Positions 32,535 through 41,296 of a stretch of DNA of 64,000 bases are shown piece by piece; the stretch's first letter is position 1; the number at the start of each line of letters is the position of its first letter. The position numbers and the translations under genes were made by a program. The notes beneath the pieces are model-generated. The model did not search any database. It had not been told where the DNA came from and saw only the letters and a list, made by a program, of their open reading frames with translations. The stretch lies in the NCBI RefSeq assembly GCF_036325985.1, contig NZ_JAUHLI010000011.1, positions 62,001 through 126,000 of the forward strand. Direction: 5' to 3'. The stretch comes from Alkalimonas cellulosilytica (GTDB lineage: Bacteria > Pseudomonadota > Gammaproteobacteria > Enterobacterales > Alteromonadaceae).

Positions 32535-34984
32535 CCGGCTTGCTGACACTGGTCACAACTGAGTACCAAGCGTTGAATGCTTTGCAGCACATCGGAGTGC
32601 AGCATGGCATTCACGGTCTGCGTCAGTATACTTAACCTGGCGGTTGCATGCAGGCTGCCATCTTCGGCCACTTGCAGTTGCTGTTGCTGACGCAGTGCTT
32701 TGATTAAAGTGGCAAACAGCTGCTTATCCAGATACTCGGGTGCGGTAATGCCGTGCAGCGTCAGCAGCCGGCCAGCCAAAGCCTGGCTTTGTTGTTCCAG
32801 CTGCGCGCGCTGCCAGCCAGAGCCTTGTTGTAACAGGTTGAGCACGATGGCATAGCGCTGCAAGGTATCGGTAGCGATGCCCGCCAAAAGGCCCAACTGC
32901 CGATAACCGACATCTTGTTGCGGCACCGGCCGGGGGCCATGCTCTGCCTGTTCAATTAAGCCGGTTTCAGCCATAAAATCCAGCACCTGGCCGGATAAAG
33001 TACGGTGCTCCGTTTTCAGGTAAAGCTCGGTCGCCAGCAAGGGATAAAGCAGAGCTATGGTATCAGCCAGTTGTTGTCCACTTAGATCCCGTTGGCGTAA
33101 CAACGCCGATGCCAGGATGGCCGGCAAAATAAACAAATGAATAATGTTGTTGCGAAAGTAACTGAGCAGAATGGCCTGCTCCGGCTCCAATGTGATGATG
33201 TGGCCAAAATGATCGCTGCTTTGCTGAATTTTGCCAAGGGCCAGGGCATGCTCAATCATCTCGGCCGGGCTTTGCTCCGGTAAGCTGATGCGGCTGTGGT
33301 ACGGCAGGCATTGCTGCAAGCGGATATAGAGCTCTAACTGTTGTTCGAGCTCTGAGCGCGCTAATGCTTTATGCCGGGTGGCCAGCAACACCAAGGCAAT
33401 CAGATTGACGGCATTCAAAGCCGCGGATTGGTTGATATGCACCATAATATCGCTTGCCAGCTCATCGACAACGCCCCCTAACCAGGCTGGTTTAGGCACC
33501 GTGCTGTATTCACGCAGGCGTTTCCAGTCTGGTACCCGTTCGGTCAGATAGCTATTGAGCGAAATTGGCTCAGCAAAGTTGATGTAACCAAAGCCGTAAT
33601 TACGTAATTTACGAATGGCTTTAAAGACACCAAATACCGACTCTTTTTGTTTGGCTGAGCCTTTTAGTTCGCTCAGGTAGGTATTTACCTCCATCACATG
33701 CTCGTAACCCAGATACACCGGCACCAGCGTGATAGGCCGATCGGTACCCTGCAGCAGGGTTTGCACCGTCATCGCCAGCATGCCGGTTTTTGGGGTCAGT
33801 AGCCGCCCGGTTCTGCTGCGCCCACCCTCCGGGTAAAACTTCACGGCGTACCCTTTGTTAAATAGCTGGCTCAGGTACTCACGAAATACGGTGGAGTAGA
33901 GCTTATCGCCGCTAAAACTGCGGCGGATAAAAAAGGCGCCGCCGCGGCGAAAGATAGGACCGGCTGGCCAAAAGTTCAGATTTACGCCAGCCGCAATGTG
34001 TGGCGGCACCAAACCCTGATGATAAATGACATAGCTGAGCAGCAGGTAATCCATATGGCTGCGATGGCAAGGCACATACACAATTTCATGACCTTTTTGC
34101 GCCAGCTGCTGCAGCTGCTTGCCATGATTAATGTGCAGGCCATGGTAGAGCTTGTGCCATAACCAGCTCAGCACCCGATCGCCAACCCGAAGGGTCGACT
34201 CGCGATAATCGGCAGCAATTTCCTGCAGCAATTTGCGGGCCCTTTGCCGGATTTTATCAACGGAGACATGCTGGGATTTGGCTTCATCGGCAATCACCTT
34301 TTTAACGGCTGGCCGTGCCAGGATCGCATGCTGCAACTGGTTACGGCTCATCAGGCGTGGGCCGGTGGCGGCCAGTCGCTGCCGGTAAAAATGAATGCGT
34401 GACATTCGAAGCAGCTTACGGGCAACCACAGGGTTGGCACCAAATTGTGCCGCCATCTGCTGCAACTGCACTGCTGGACTAAAACGGATCAAGGTATGGC
34501 GACCGGATACCAGCACGATCAGCAGTTTTGCTAACCAGTTTGGCGAATGGGCTTCACCCAGCAGCCATTTAATACTGTTTTCCTTGCCGGGGGTGCGGCC
34601 CCATAAAATGGCTGCCGGGATCAACTGTGCCTGCAGTTCAGGCTGTTGTTGGTGGGCCTGCAGCAGAGCCAGACCTTGTTGCAGTGCTTTGGTTTTAGGC
34701 CGGCCCCCGATCAGGCGGTGTGGCTTTTCCAAAAACAAAATCCGATCGTGTTGCTCCTGGCCTAATCGCACTTTACTAAGCGGGTCGGGCAAACCCAGCT
34801 GCAGACAGACTCTACGTAAGCAGGCCAGATCACTGGCCGACTCAGTATGGCAGATATACAAAATCGGCCGATCAGTATCCAGTTGCAAATCAGCAACTGG
34901 ATCGGCGGGCAGTAACTTAAAGCGCACCAGAGGGCGCAGGGGCCATTTTAACAAGGATGCGAACCACTTGAGTCGCAGCAACAT
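32531..34984 (-). CDS. plsB: Glycerol-3-phosphate 1-O-acyltransferase
   Basis: The first committed step of phospholipid synthesis: acyl-CoA or acyl-ACP plus sn-glycerol-3-phosphate gives lysophosphatidate, at the inner membrane. 817 residues, close to E. coli PlsB (807). The catalytic HX4D motif is in VPCHRSHMDYLLLSYV, with GAFFIRRSF, FYPEGGRSRTGRLLTPK and the TLVPVYLGYEHVME block as motifs II-IV. It is a single gene convergent with tesB, and its 5' end lies opposite lexA. Confidence 0.97.
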   Translation of the reverse strand: MLLRLKWFASLLKWPLRPLVRFKLLPADPVADLQLDTDRPILYICHTESASDLACLRRVCLQLGLPDPLSKVRLGQEQHDRILFLEKPHRLIGGRPKTKALQQGLALLQAHQQQPELQAQLIPAAILWGRTPGKENSIKWLLGEAHSPNWLAKLLIVLVSGRHTLIRFSPAVQLQQMAAQFGANPVVARKLLRMSRIHFYRQRLAATGPRLMSRNQLQHAILARPAVKKVIADEAKSQHVSVDKIRQRARKLLQEIAADYRESTLRVGDRVLSWLWHKLYHGLHINHGKQLQQLAQKGHEIVYVPCHRSHMDYLLLSYVIYHQGLVPPHIAAGVNLNFWPAGPIFRRGGAFFIRRSFSGDKLYSTVFREYLSQLFNKGYAVKFYPEGGRSRTGRLLTPKTGMLAMTVQTLLQGTDRPITLVPVYLGYEHVMEVNTYLSELKGSAKQKESVFGVFKAIRKLRNYGFGYINFAEPISLNSYLTERVPDWKRLREYSTVPKPAWLGGVVDELASDIMVHINQSAALNAVNLIALVLLATRHKALARSELEQQLELYIRLQQCLPYHSRISLPEQSPAEMIEHALALGKIQQSSDHFGHIITLEPEQAILLSYFRNNIIHLFILPAILASALLRQRDLSGQQLADTIALLYPLLATELYLKTEHRTLSGQVLDFMAETGLIEQAEHGPRPVPQQDVGYRQLGLLAGIATDTLQRYAIVLNLLQQGSGWQRAQLEQQSQALAGRLLTLHGITAPEYLDKQLFATLIKALRQQQQLQVAEDGSLHATARLSILTQTVNAMLHSDVLQSIQRLVLSCDQCQQAG

Positions 34985-35059
34985 AGCGCATATCCGTTAA
35001 AGCAAAACCGTAATTCTAGCATGGGCAGATGGATGGCGGCAGTCTCAGGCTGATTCGAC

Positions 35060-35088
35060 TTGGCATTTTACCAAAGGCTGTATATACT
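35060..35088 (+). promoter_or_regulatory. lexA promoter
   Basis: TTGGCA at 35060-35065 and TATACT at 35083-35088 with a 17-base spacer. The -10 lies inside the first SOS box, the usual self-repressing layout. Confidence 0.75.
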
Positions 35089-35093
35089 GACAG
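35078..35093. promoter_or_regulatory. LexA (SOS) box 1
   Basis: CTGTATATACTGACAG, a complete CTGT-N8-ACAG palindrome, overlaps the lexA -10 element. Expected to be bound by LexA for autorepression. Confidence 0.92.
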
Positions 35094-35099
35094 TATTCA

Positions 35100-35115
35100 C
35101 TGTATAGGTAACCAG
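35100..35115. promoter_or_regulatory. LexA (SOS) box 2, weaker
   Basis: CTGT-N8-CCAG, one mismatch from consensus, begins 22 bases after box 1 and ends four bases before the lexA start codon. Two boxes about 21-22 bases apart are also found in front of E. coli lexA. Confidence 0.65.
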
Positions 35116-35119
35116 CACT

Positions 35120-35743
35120 ATGAGACCACTTACTGCACGTCAGGCCGAAATTTTACAGTTGCTGCGTGATTATCAGGCCGAAACCGGCATGCCACCGACC
35201 CGGGCGGAAATTGCCCGTCAACTTGGTTTTAAATCGGCCAATGCCGCCGAAGAGCATTTAAAAGCCCTGGCACGCAAAGGGGTGATTGAGATGTTGCCCG
35301 GTACCTCCCGCGGCCTGCGTATTATTGATGATGAAGAGGCGGCGCCAGAGCAACTGGGCTTGCCGTTAGTTGGCAAGGTTGCTGCGGGCCAGCCCATATT
35401 GGCGGCAGAAAATATTCAGGATCATTATCAACTGGATGCGCATTTGTTTAAGCCTCATGCTGATTTTTTGTTGCGGGTACAGGGCATGAGCATGCAGGAT
35501 ATCGGCATTCTGGATGGTGACTTGCTGGCGGTGCACAAGACCAATCGGGCGGAGCAGCGCCAGGTGGTGGTAGCTCGTGTTGGCGAGGAGGTCACTGTTA
35601 AGCGTTTCGAACGGCAGGGCAATACGGTGCTGCTGCATCCGGAGAATCAGGATTTCGACGTGATTCAGGTGGATCTCAGTCAGCAGGAGTTTCAGATTGA
35701 AGGCTTGGCAGTTGGCGTGATCCGAAATGGCAGTTGGCTGTAG
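35120..35743 (+). CDS. lexA: SOS response repressor LexA
   Basis: Repressor and self-cleaving protease of the SOS regulon, 207 residues. The winged-helix DNA-binding domain spans about residues 1-70 (PPTRAEIARQLGFKSANAAEEHLKAL is the recognition region). The cleavage site is A89-G90 in GKVAAGQP, with catalytic S124 in GMSMQDIG and K161 in VTVKRF. The upstream SOS boxes confirm autoregulation. It is followed by a terminator and no other SOS gene, so it is monocistronic here. Confidence 0.98.
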   Translation: MRPLTARQAEILQLLRDYQAETGMPPTRAEIARQLGFKSANAAEEHLKALARKGVIEMLPGTSRGLRIIDDEEAAPEQLGLPLVGKVAAGQPILAAENIQDHYQLDAHLFKPHADFLLRVQGMSMQDIGILDGDLLAVHKTNRAEQRQVVVARVGEEVTVKRFERQGNTVLLHPENQDFDVIQVDLSQQEFQIEGLAVGVIRNGSWL

Positions 35744-35791
35744 GGAGTTGTGACAGCAACTTGCTAAGCTACTGACAGAAAAAATAGAAAG

Positions 35792-35828
35792 AGCGCTGGT
35801 ACGACCACTTGGTTTTGCCGGCGCTTTT
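35792..35828 (+). terminator. Terminator after lexA
   Basis: AGCGCTGG pairs with CCGGCGCT (eight pairs with one G-U), with a loop of 18 bases, ending in TTTT. The loop is long, so efficiency is uncertain. Confidence 0.6.
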
Positions 35829-35930
35829 GCTATTTAGGGGTTTACACTGAGCGCGATTTGGATAATTCTTAGGCGAGAACTGGTGAAAAAATAAGTACCA
35901 AAAAAGGTATGGCTTCGGTTCCGTAAAACT

Positions 35931-35944
35931 TTGATAGTTGTCAA
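35931..35944. promoter_or_regulatory. Candidate FNR/Anr-type site upstream of the cytochrome oxidase operon
   Basis: TTGATAGTTGTCAA matches TTGAT-N4-ATCAA at nine of ten defined positions. It lies 148 bases upstream of the subunit II start, where an oxygen-sensing regulator could repress the oxidase under low oxygen. Confidence 0.45.
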
Positions 35945-36091
35945 ACCCAAGTTGGTTGTGTCAAAGCGTTGCGATAAATAATTACAATAAATTCAAATCA
36001 GCAATTGCGAAATGTCGGCATGGATTAGGGTAGTACCGTGTGCTTCGTTTCGGCAGTTTGCTTTTTGCAAAATGTCAGAGGAGAAGTAAAC

Positions 36092-37234
36092 GTGGCGAAA
36101 ACGAGAAGTTGGCGTTGGTCGCTACCGGCCTTGTTGTTGGCAGGCCAGGCTCATGCAACTGGATCTCAGTTTAACATGACCCCTGGAGTAACCGATATCA
36201 GTCAGCAGGTGTATGACCTGCATATGACGATTTTTTGGATCTGCTGCGCTATTGGTCTGGTGGTATTCACCGCGATGTTTGTGTCCATTATCCTGCATCG
36301 AAAATCCCGTGGCGTAACACCTGCCACTTTCCATGAAAGCACCAAAGTCGAGATCATCTGGACGGCGATTCCGGTGCTGATCCTGATTGTGATGGCGATT
36401 CCGGCAACCCGGGTGCTGATAGCGATGGAGGATACCAGTGACTCAGATGTAACTGTATTGATTACCGGCTCTCAGTGGCGCTGGCATTACGAGTATCTGG
36501 ATTACGACATCGATTACTTCTCCATTTTGGCTACACCACGCGGTCAGATAGAAGGCCGTTTGCCAAAAGGGGAAAACTACCTGCTGGAAGTCGACCGTCC
36601 CTTGGTGATCCCAACCGGCAAGAAAATCCGTTTCCTGATGACCTCTGATGATGTGATTCACTCCTGGTGGGTGCCTGCTTTTGCCATCAAAAAAGATACC
36701 AACCCAGGCTTTATTAACGAAGCATGGACTCAGGTCAATGAGCCCGGTATTTACCGTGGTCAGTGTGCCGAGCTGTGTGGTATGGATCATGGCTTTATGC
36801 CGATTGTGGTGATTGCCAAAGAGCCAGACGACTTTGCCAAATGGGTCGAGCAGGAAGAAGCCCGTATTGCCGCCATTCGTGAAGAAGAGCAGCGCTTATT
36901 GGCGCTACGGATGAATATCGATGAGCAAATGGCGCTGGGTGAGCGGGTCTATCTGGCGCACTGCGCTGCCTGTCACCAACCAAATGGTACGGGTTTACCA
37001 CCGATGTTCCCGGCATTAAAAGACAACCATGTTACCACGAAGGATCGTGCCGAGCACATCAAGGTGATGGTCGATGGCCGGCCTGGGACTTCGATGGCAT
37101 CTTTTGCCCGTCAGCTTAGCTTGCGTGAGCTGACCTCAGTGATCACCTACACCCGTAACGCCTGGGGTAATGATACCGGCGATGTGGTGCAGGCGGTTGA
37201 AGTCTATGAGTACATGCAGGGCAAGGGGGAATAA
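36092..37234 (+). CDS. coxB: Cytochrome c oxidase subunit II with fused cytochrome c domain
   Basis: Accepts electrons from cytochrome c into the CuA centre of the aa3-type oxidase. 380 residues: signal peptide (residues 1-22, ends A-H-A), two membrane helices (about 47-70 and 88-110), and a CuA cupredoxin domain with CAELCGMDHGFMPI. A C-terminal c-type heme domain has C291-A-A-C294-H295. The GTG at 36092 was chosen because AGAGGAG lies just upstream; the frame to 36038 lacks this. First gene of the oxidase operon, three bases before ctaD. The fused heme domain marks a caa3-like variant. Confidence 0.94.
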   Translation: MAKTRSWRWSLPALLLAGQAHATGSQFNMTPGVTDISQQVYDLHMTIFWICCAIGLVVFTAMFVSIILHRKSRGVTPATFHESTKVEIIWTAIPVLILIVMAIPATRVLIAMEDTSDSDVTVLITGSQWRWHYEYLDYDIDYFSILATPRGQIEGRLPKGENYLLEVDRPLVIPTGKKIRFLMTSDDVIHSWWVPAFAIKKDTNPGFINEAWTQVNEPGIYRGQCAELCGMDHGFMPIVVIAKEPDDFAKWVEQEEARIAAIREEEQRLLALRMNIDEQMALGERVYLAHCAACHQPNGTGLPPMFPALKDNHVTTKDRAEHIKVMVDGRPGTSMASFARQLSLRELTSVITYTRNAWGNDTGDVVQAVEVYEYMQGKGE

Positions 37235-37237
37235 GGC

Positions 37238-38824
37238 ATGAGCACAGTAACCACTGCAGATCATCATGATGAGCATCATGATCACAAGCCAACCGGCATC
37301 AAACGATGGCTGTTTACCACCAATCACAAAGACATTGGCAGCCTGTATCTGATTTTTGCGCTGGCGATGTTTTTCTTAGGCGGTGCCATGGCCATGGTGA
37401 TCCGGCTGGAGTTGTTCCAGCCCGGCTTGCAATTTGTCGACCCGCAATTCTTTAATCAAATGACCACCATGCATGGTTTGATCATGGTGTTCGGCGCTGT
37501 GATGCCAGCCTTTACCGGCCTGGCGAACTGGATGATCCCGATGATGATTGGGGCACCGGATATGGCGCTGCCACGGATGAACAATTGGAGTTTCTGGATC
37601 CTGCCATTTGCGTTTTTGATCCTGATTATCTCGATGTTTTTGCCGGGCGGCGGTCCTGATTTTGGCTGGACTTTCTATGCCCCGCTATCCACCACTTACA
37701 GCAATGACAGCACTGCATTGTTTGTGTTTGCGGTGCACATTATGGGGATTTCCTCCATCATGGGCGCCATCAACGTCATTGTGACCATCGTCAATATGCG
37801 GGCACCAGGCATGACCTGGATGAAGCTGCCACTCTTTGTCTGGACCTGGTTGATCACCGCTTTCCTGCTGATTATGGTGATGCCGGTACTGGCTGGTGTG
37901 GTGACCATGGTGTTGACTGATAAATACTTTGCCACCAGTTTCTTTGATGCGGCTGGTGGTGGTGATCCTGTGTTGTTCCAGCATATTTTCTGGTTCTTCG
38001 GTCACCCGGAAGTGTACATCATGATTTTGCCGGCCTTTGGTATTGTTTCAGCCATTGTCCCTACCTTTGCCCGCAAGAAACTGTTTGGTTATGCCTCCAT
38101 GGTGTATGCAACTGCCAGTATCGCCATCTTGTCGTTTTTGGTCTGGGCGCACCATATGTTTACCACGGGTATGCCGGTGTTCGCGACGCTGTTCTTTATG
38201 TACACCACAATGTTGATAGCCGTGCCCACCGGGGTGAAGGTGTTCAACTGGGTGGCAACCATGTGGCGCGGTGCCATGACCTTTGAAGTGCCGATGATGT
38301 TTGCGCTGGCCTTTATCGTGCTCTTTACCATTGGTGGCTTGTCGGGCGTGATGCTGGCGATTACCCCGGCCGACTTCCAGTACCATGACACCTACTTTGT
38401 GGTGGCGCACTTCCATTACGTGCTGGTATCCGGTGCAGTCTTCTCCATCGTCGCAGCGGTCTATTACTGGCTGCCTAAATGGACTGGCCATATGTACGAT
38501 GAGAAGCTTGGCCAACTGCATTTCTGGTGCTCGTTGATTTCGGTCAACCTGCTGTTCTTCCCGATGCACTTTGTCGGCCTGGCGGGTATGCCGCGCCGTA
38601 TTCCGGACTATGCACTGCAATTTGCTGACTTCAATGCTTTTGTCAGCGTCGGTGGTTTCCTGTTTGGCTTGTCGCAATTGATCTTCCTTTGGGTGGTGAT
38701 CAAGTGCGCGCGCGGTGGTGAGAAAGCCCCGGCTAAGCCATGGGAAGGGGCCGAAGGTCTGGAGTGGGAAGTACCGTCACCGGCACCTTACCATACCTTT
38801 GATACCCCACCTCAGGTGAAGTAG
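37238..38824 (+). CDS. ctaD: Cytochrome c oxidase subunit I
   Basis: The catalytic heme-copper subunit: 528 residues and 12 membrane helices. Visible conserved stretches include FTTNHKDIGSLYL at the start, TTMHGLIMVF (low-spin heme a histidine), WFFGHPEVYIMILP (CuB histidine and cross-linked tyrosine), WAHHMFTTGM (CuB pair) and HDTYFVVAHFHYVL (heme a3 and a histidines). Operon position is between subunits II and CtaG. Confidence 0.98.
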   Translation: MSTVTTADHHDEHHDHKPTGIKRWLFTTNHKDIGSLYLIFALAMFFLGGAMAMVIRLELFQPGLQFVDPQFFNQMTTMHGLIMVFGAVMPAFTGLANWMIPMMIGAPDMALPRMNNWSFWILPFAFLILIISMFLPGGGPDFGWTFYAPLSTTYSNDSTALFVFAVHIMGISSIMGAINVIVTIVNMRAPGMTWMKLPLFVWTWLITAFLLIMVMPVLAGVVTMVLTDKYFATSFFDAAGGGDPVLFQHIFWFFGHPEVYIMILPAFGIVSAIVPTFARKKLFGYASMVYATASIAILSFLVWAHHMFTTGMPVFATLFFMYTTMLIAVPTGVKVFNWVATMWRGAMTFEVPMMFALAFIVLFTIGGLSGVMLAITPADFQYHDTYFVVAHFHYVLVSGAVFSIVAAVYYWLPKWTGHMYDEKLGQLHFWCSLISVNLLFFPMHFVGLAGMPRRIPDYALQFADFNAFVSVGGFLFGLSQLIFLWVVIKCARGGEKAPAKPWEGAEGLEWEVPSPAPYHTFDTPPQVK

Positions 38825-38833
38825 GAGACCGTT

Positions 38834-39397
38834 ATGAATGCGAAGCACAGCACCCTGATTGGCAAGCTTAGCTTGTTGGTGGTCGCCATGTTTGCGTTCG
38901 GCTATGCCTTGGTGCCGTTGTACGACGTCTTTTGTGACATCACCGGCATCAATGGCAAAACGGCGTCCGAGCCGGTATCGGCTGAAGCGGCCATTATTGA
39001 CACCAGCCGGGAGATCACCATTGAGTTTATCGCCCGGCCCAATCAACAGATGCCGTGGATCTTCAAGCCTGAAGTGCGCCGCATGCGAGTGCATCCGGGC
39101 GAGATCCACATTATGAACTATCTGGCAGAAAACCCGACCGGCCGTGCCATTGTTGGCCAGGCCGTTCCGTCAGTATCGCCGGGACAGGCAGCACTGTTCT
39201 TTCATAAAATTGAGTGCTTTTGCTTTACCCAGCAGTACCTGGCCGGTGGCAACGATATGCTGATGCCATTGCAGTTTTATGTCGATCCGGCACTGCCAGC
39301 ACAGTTTAGTACCATTACGTTGTCTTATACCCTGTACGATGTCACCAACCAATGGCAGGACAGCGGTCAGGACACTGCAACAGAATTTGGGGAATAA
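38834..39397 (+). CDS. ctaG: Cytochrome c oxidase assembly protein CtaG/Cox11
   Basis: A copper chaperone that delivers CuB to subunit I. 187 residues: one N-terminal membrane helix (about 11-30, ending PLYDVFCDITGING) and a periplasmic Ig-like domain with the copper-binding KIECFCFTQQYL motif. Located between subunits I and III, the usual position. Confidence 0.96.
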   Translation: MNAKHSTLIGKLSLLVVAMFAFGYALVPLYDVFCDITGINGKTASEPVSAEAAIIDTSREITIEFIARPNQQMPWIFKPEVRRMRVHPGEIHIMNYLAENPTGRAIVGQAVPSVSPGQAALFFHKIECFCFTQQYLAGGNDMLMPLQFYVDPALPAQFSTITLSYTLYDVTNQWQDSGQDTATEFGE

Positions 39398-39399
39398 CA

Positions 39400-40278
39400 A
39401 TGAATAACGAAGGCTACCAAAAGTATTATGTGCCCGATCAAAGCCCCTGGCCACTGGTGGGTGCCATTGCTTTGTTCTTTATTGCCTTAGGCGCTGGTTT
39501 CTTTGTCATTGATATGAGCAAAGATCAGAGCGGTTGGGGCGGTTATATGTTCCTGCTGGGTGTCGCGATTTTATTTGTGATGCTGTACGGCTGGTTTAAA
39601 AATGTGGTGGATGAGTCGATGGCTGGCTTGTACAGCCCACAGATGGATCGCTCCTTCAAGCAAGGCATGAGCTGGTTTATCGTGTCTGAGATCATGTTTT
39701 TTGCAGCGCTAATCGGGGCTTTGTTTTACGCCCGCTTTATCGCAGTACCCTGGTTGGGTGGCGCCAGCAATAACGAAATGACCGGTGCAATTTTGTGGCC
39801 GAATTTCGAAGCGGTCTGGCCCTTGCTTACTACGCCAGGCGGCACTGAAACTCAGGCGATGGGCTGGGGCTTACCACTGGTGAACACCATCATTCTGGTC
39901 ACCTCATCGGTAACACTGCATTTTGCCCATACTGGTCTCGAGCAGAATAAACGCAAGCAACTGACCGGCATGCTGCTGCTTACCTTGATACTGGGGGTTA
40001 TTTTCCTTGGCTTACAAGGTTATGAATACGTGCTTGCTTACCGGGATTTAGGGCTGCGTCTGGACTCAGGCATTTATGGCAATACCTTCTTTATCCTGAC
40101 TGGTTTTCACGGCATGCACGTGTTCCTTGGTGCATTGATTCTGTTCTTTGTGCTGCTGCGTGTACTGAAAGGACACTTCACTCCAGAAAAGCATTTTGCT
40201 TTTCAGGCTGGCGCCTGGTACTGGCACTTTGTTGATGTGGTGTGGATCATCGTGTTTTGTTTGGTCTACGTGTTTTAA
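39400..40278 (+). CDS. ctaE: Cytochrome c oxidase subunit III
   Basis: A seven-helix subunit stabilising the oxidase core; 292 residues. Typical segments are YKDQSGWGGYMFLLG-like N-terminal helices, GMSWFIVSEIMFFAALIGALFYARF, and at the C-terminus GFHGMHVFLGALILFFVLLR with AGAWYWHFVDVVWIIVFCLVYV. The ATG at 39400 starts two bases after the ctaG stop; a longer reading inside ctaG is rejected. Confidence 0.97.
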   Translation: MNNEGYQKYYVPDQSPWPLVGAIALFFIALGAGFFVIDMSKDQSGWGGYMFLLGVAILFVMLYGWFKNVVDESMAGLYSPQMDRSFKQGMSWFIVSEIMFFAALIGALFYARFIAVPWLGGASNNEMTGAILWPNFEAVWPLLTTPGGTETQAMGWGLPLVNTIILVTSSVTLHFAHTGLEQNKRKQLTGMLLLTLILGVIFLGLQGYEYVLAYRDLGLRLDSGIYGNTFFILTGFHGMHVFLGALILFFVLLRVLKGHFTPEKHFAFQAGAWYWHFVDVVWIIVFCLVYVF

Positions 40279-40281
40279 CGG

Positions 40282-40301
40282 ACCGGGGCAGCAGCCCCGG
40301 T
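40282..40301. other. Hairpin between ctaE and the DUF2909 gene
   Basis: Arms ACCGGGGC and GCCCCGGT with an AGCA loop lie between the convergent genes. No U-run follows on either strand, so it may be an mRNA 3'-end stabiliser or a weak terminator. Confidence 0.5.
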
Positions 40302-40331
40302 GTACCCCTTACTTGTGAACGGAGTTTGGTG

Positions 40332-40541
40332 TTAATAAGGGCGGGGATTGGGTGTCAGGACACCTGTGGCGAGAGCCACCAGTATCAGCAGTAAAGCCAG
40401 TGCGGAAAACAACACCCGCTTTCCCAGAAACTGGCTCATGCGGACAGTGCCCTGTTCGCTACGTAACATGGTAAAGAGCGCACGGAACAAATTAAATACA
40501 ATAAAGAGCAGTAGTGCGATGATGACAAGCTTTAACCACAT
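40332..40541 (-). CDS. DUF2909-type twin transmembrane protein
   Basis: A 69-residue protein with two hydrophobic helices (about 3-24 and 44-64) joined by a charged loop (RSEQGTVRMSQFLGKR). Such short proteins commonly sit opposite the SURF1 gene in gammaproteobacterial oxidase clusters, which suggests a link to oxidase assembly, but no function is established. It is the only minus-strand gene in the oxidase locus. Confidence 0.85.
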   Translation of the reverse strand: MWLKLVIIALLLFIVFNLFRALFTMLRSEQGTVRMSQFLGKRVLFSALALLLILVALATGVLTPNPRPY

Positions 40542-40567
40542 AGTGTCTGATCTCCTGGATTGGTGCG

Positions 40568-41296
40568 ATGCAATTTAGAGTAGCGGGTACATCCGTATCG
40601 GTGCATCCGGTCTGGTTCCTGATCACTTTGACGGTATTTGCCGTTTTAATCAAGCTTGGCTGGTGGCAACTGAGCCGCGCTAGCGAGAAAGCCAGTCAAT
40701 TGCAACAATTGGCCAGCTGGCAGGCAGAAGGCCCACTCAACTGGCAACAATTGCGGCAGCTGCCATTGCCGGATGTCGATTTGGTGCAATTTGCCGACGA
40801 AGGCCGCTGGCTTGCCCCCATGGTCTGGCTGCAAGACAACAAGATGGTACAGGGACGCATCGGTTACGATGTGATTATTCCGGTGCAATTTAACCGTTTT
40901 GAGCCGCCGGTGCTGGTGAATCTGGGCTGGGTGGAAGCACCGCCAAACCGTACTGAGTTGCCTGAACTGACTATCCCAGAGCACTTGCCGATCCGTGGTG
41001 TGGTCAGAACCTCGTTTGGTAGTTTTCGTCTGGGGCAAAATCTGGAGGAAGGCGATAACTGGCCCATGCGTATTCAGCAAGTGGAACTGGATAGTGTCAA
41101 CCCATACCTGCCAGAGCCGGCACTGGCTGCTGTGATTTACCAAATGGAAGCAAGCCCTTTTCTGCCCCATTATCAGCCGGTGGTGATGCCACCGGAAAAG
41201 CACCGGGGTTATGCCATCCAATGGTTCTTGCTGGCAGTTGCTGTGCTTGGCGTAGCCCTGGCTGCCAGTTTGCGTAAAGAGGACACCAATGAATAA
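40568..41296 (+). CDS. SURF1-family oxidase assembly protein
   Basis: Helps insert heme a into subunit I. 242 residues with two membrane helices, one at each end (about 17-37 and 214-235), and the SURF1 hallmarks LGWWQLSRASEK, VLVNLGWVE and HRGYAIQWFLLA. Its end overlaps the next gene by 8 bases. The start MQFRVAG fits family N-termini. Confidence 0.93.
   Translation: MQFRVAGTSVSVHPVWFLITLTVFAVLIKLGWWQLSRASEKASQLQQLASWQAEGPLNWQQLRQLPLPDVDLVQFADEGRWLAPMVWLQDNKMVQGRIGYDVIIPVQFNRFEPPVLVNLGWVEAPPNRTELPELTIPEHLPIRGVVRTSFGSFRLGQNLEEGDNWPMRIQQVELDSVNPYLPEPALAAVIYQMEASPFLPHYQPVVMPPEKHRGYAIQWFLLAVAVLGVALAASLRKEDTNE

Larger units (their letters stand above)
35744..36091. other. 348-base gap between lexA and the cytochrome oxidase operon
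   Basis: No gene is supported. It holds the lexA terminator (35792-35828), an FNR/Anr-like site (35931-35944), an AT-rich stretch around 35970-36000 likely to contain the oxidase promoter, and the AGAGGAG ribosome site (36077-36083) of subunit II. Confidence 0.65.

Noticed and set aside
38048..38677. 209-codon antisense frame inside ctaD
   Set aside because: His/Gln/Arg-rich shadow of a conserved membrane protein gene; no start signal.
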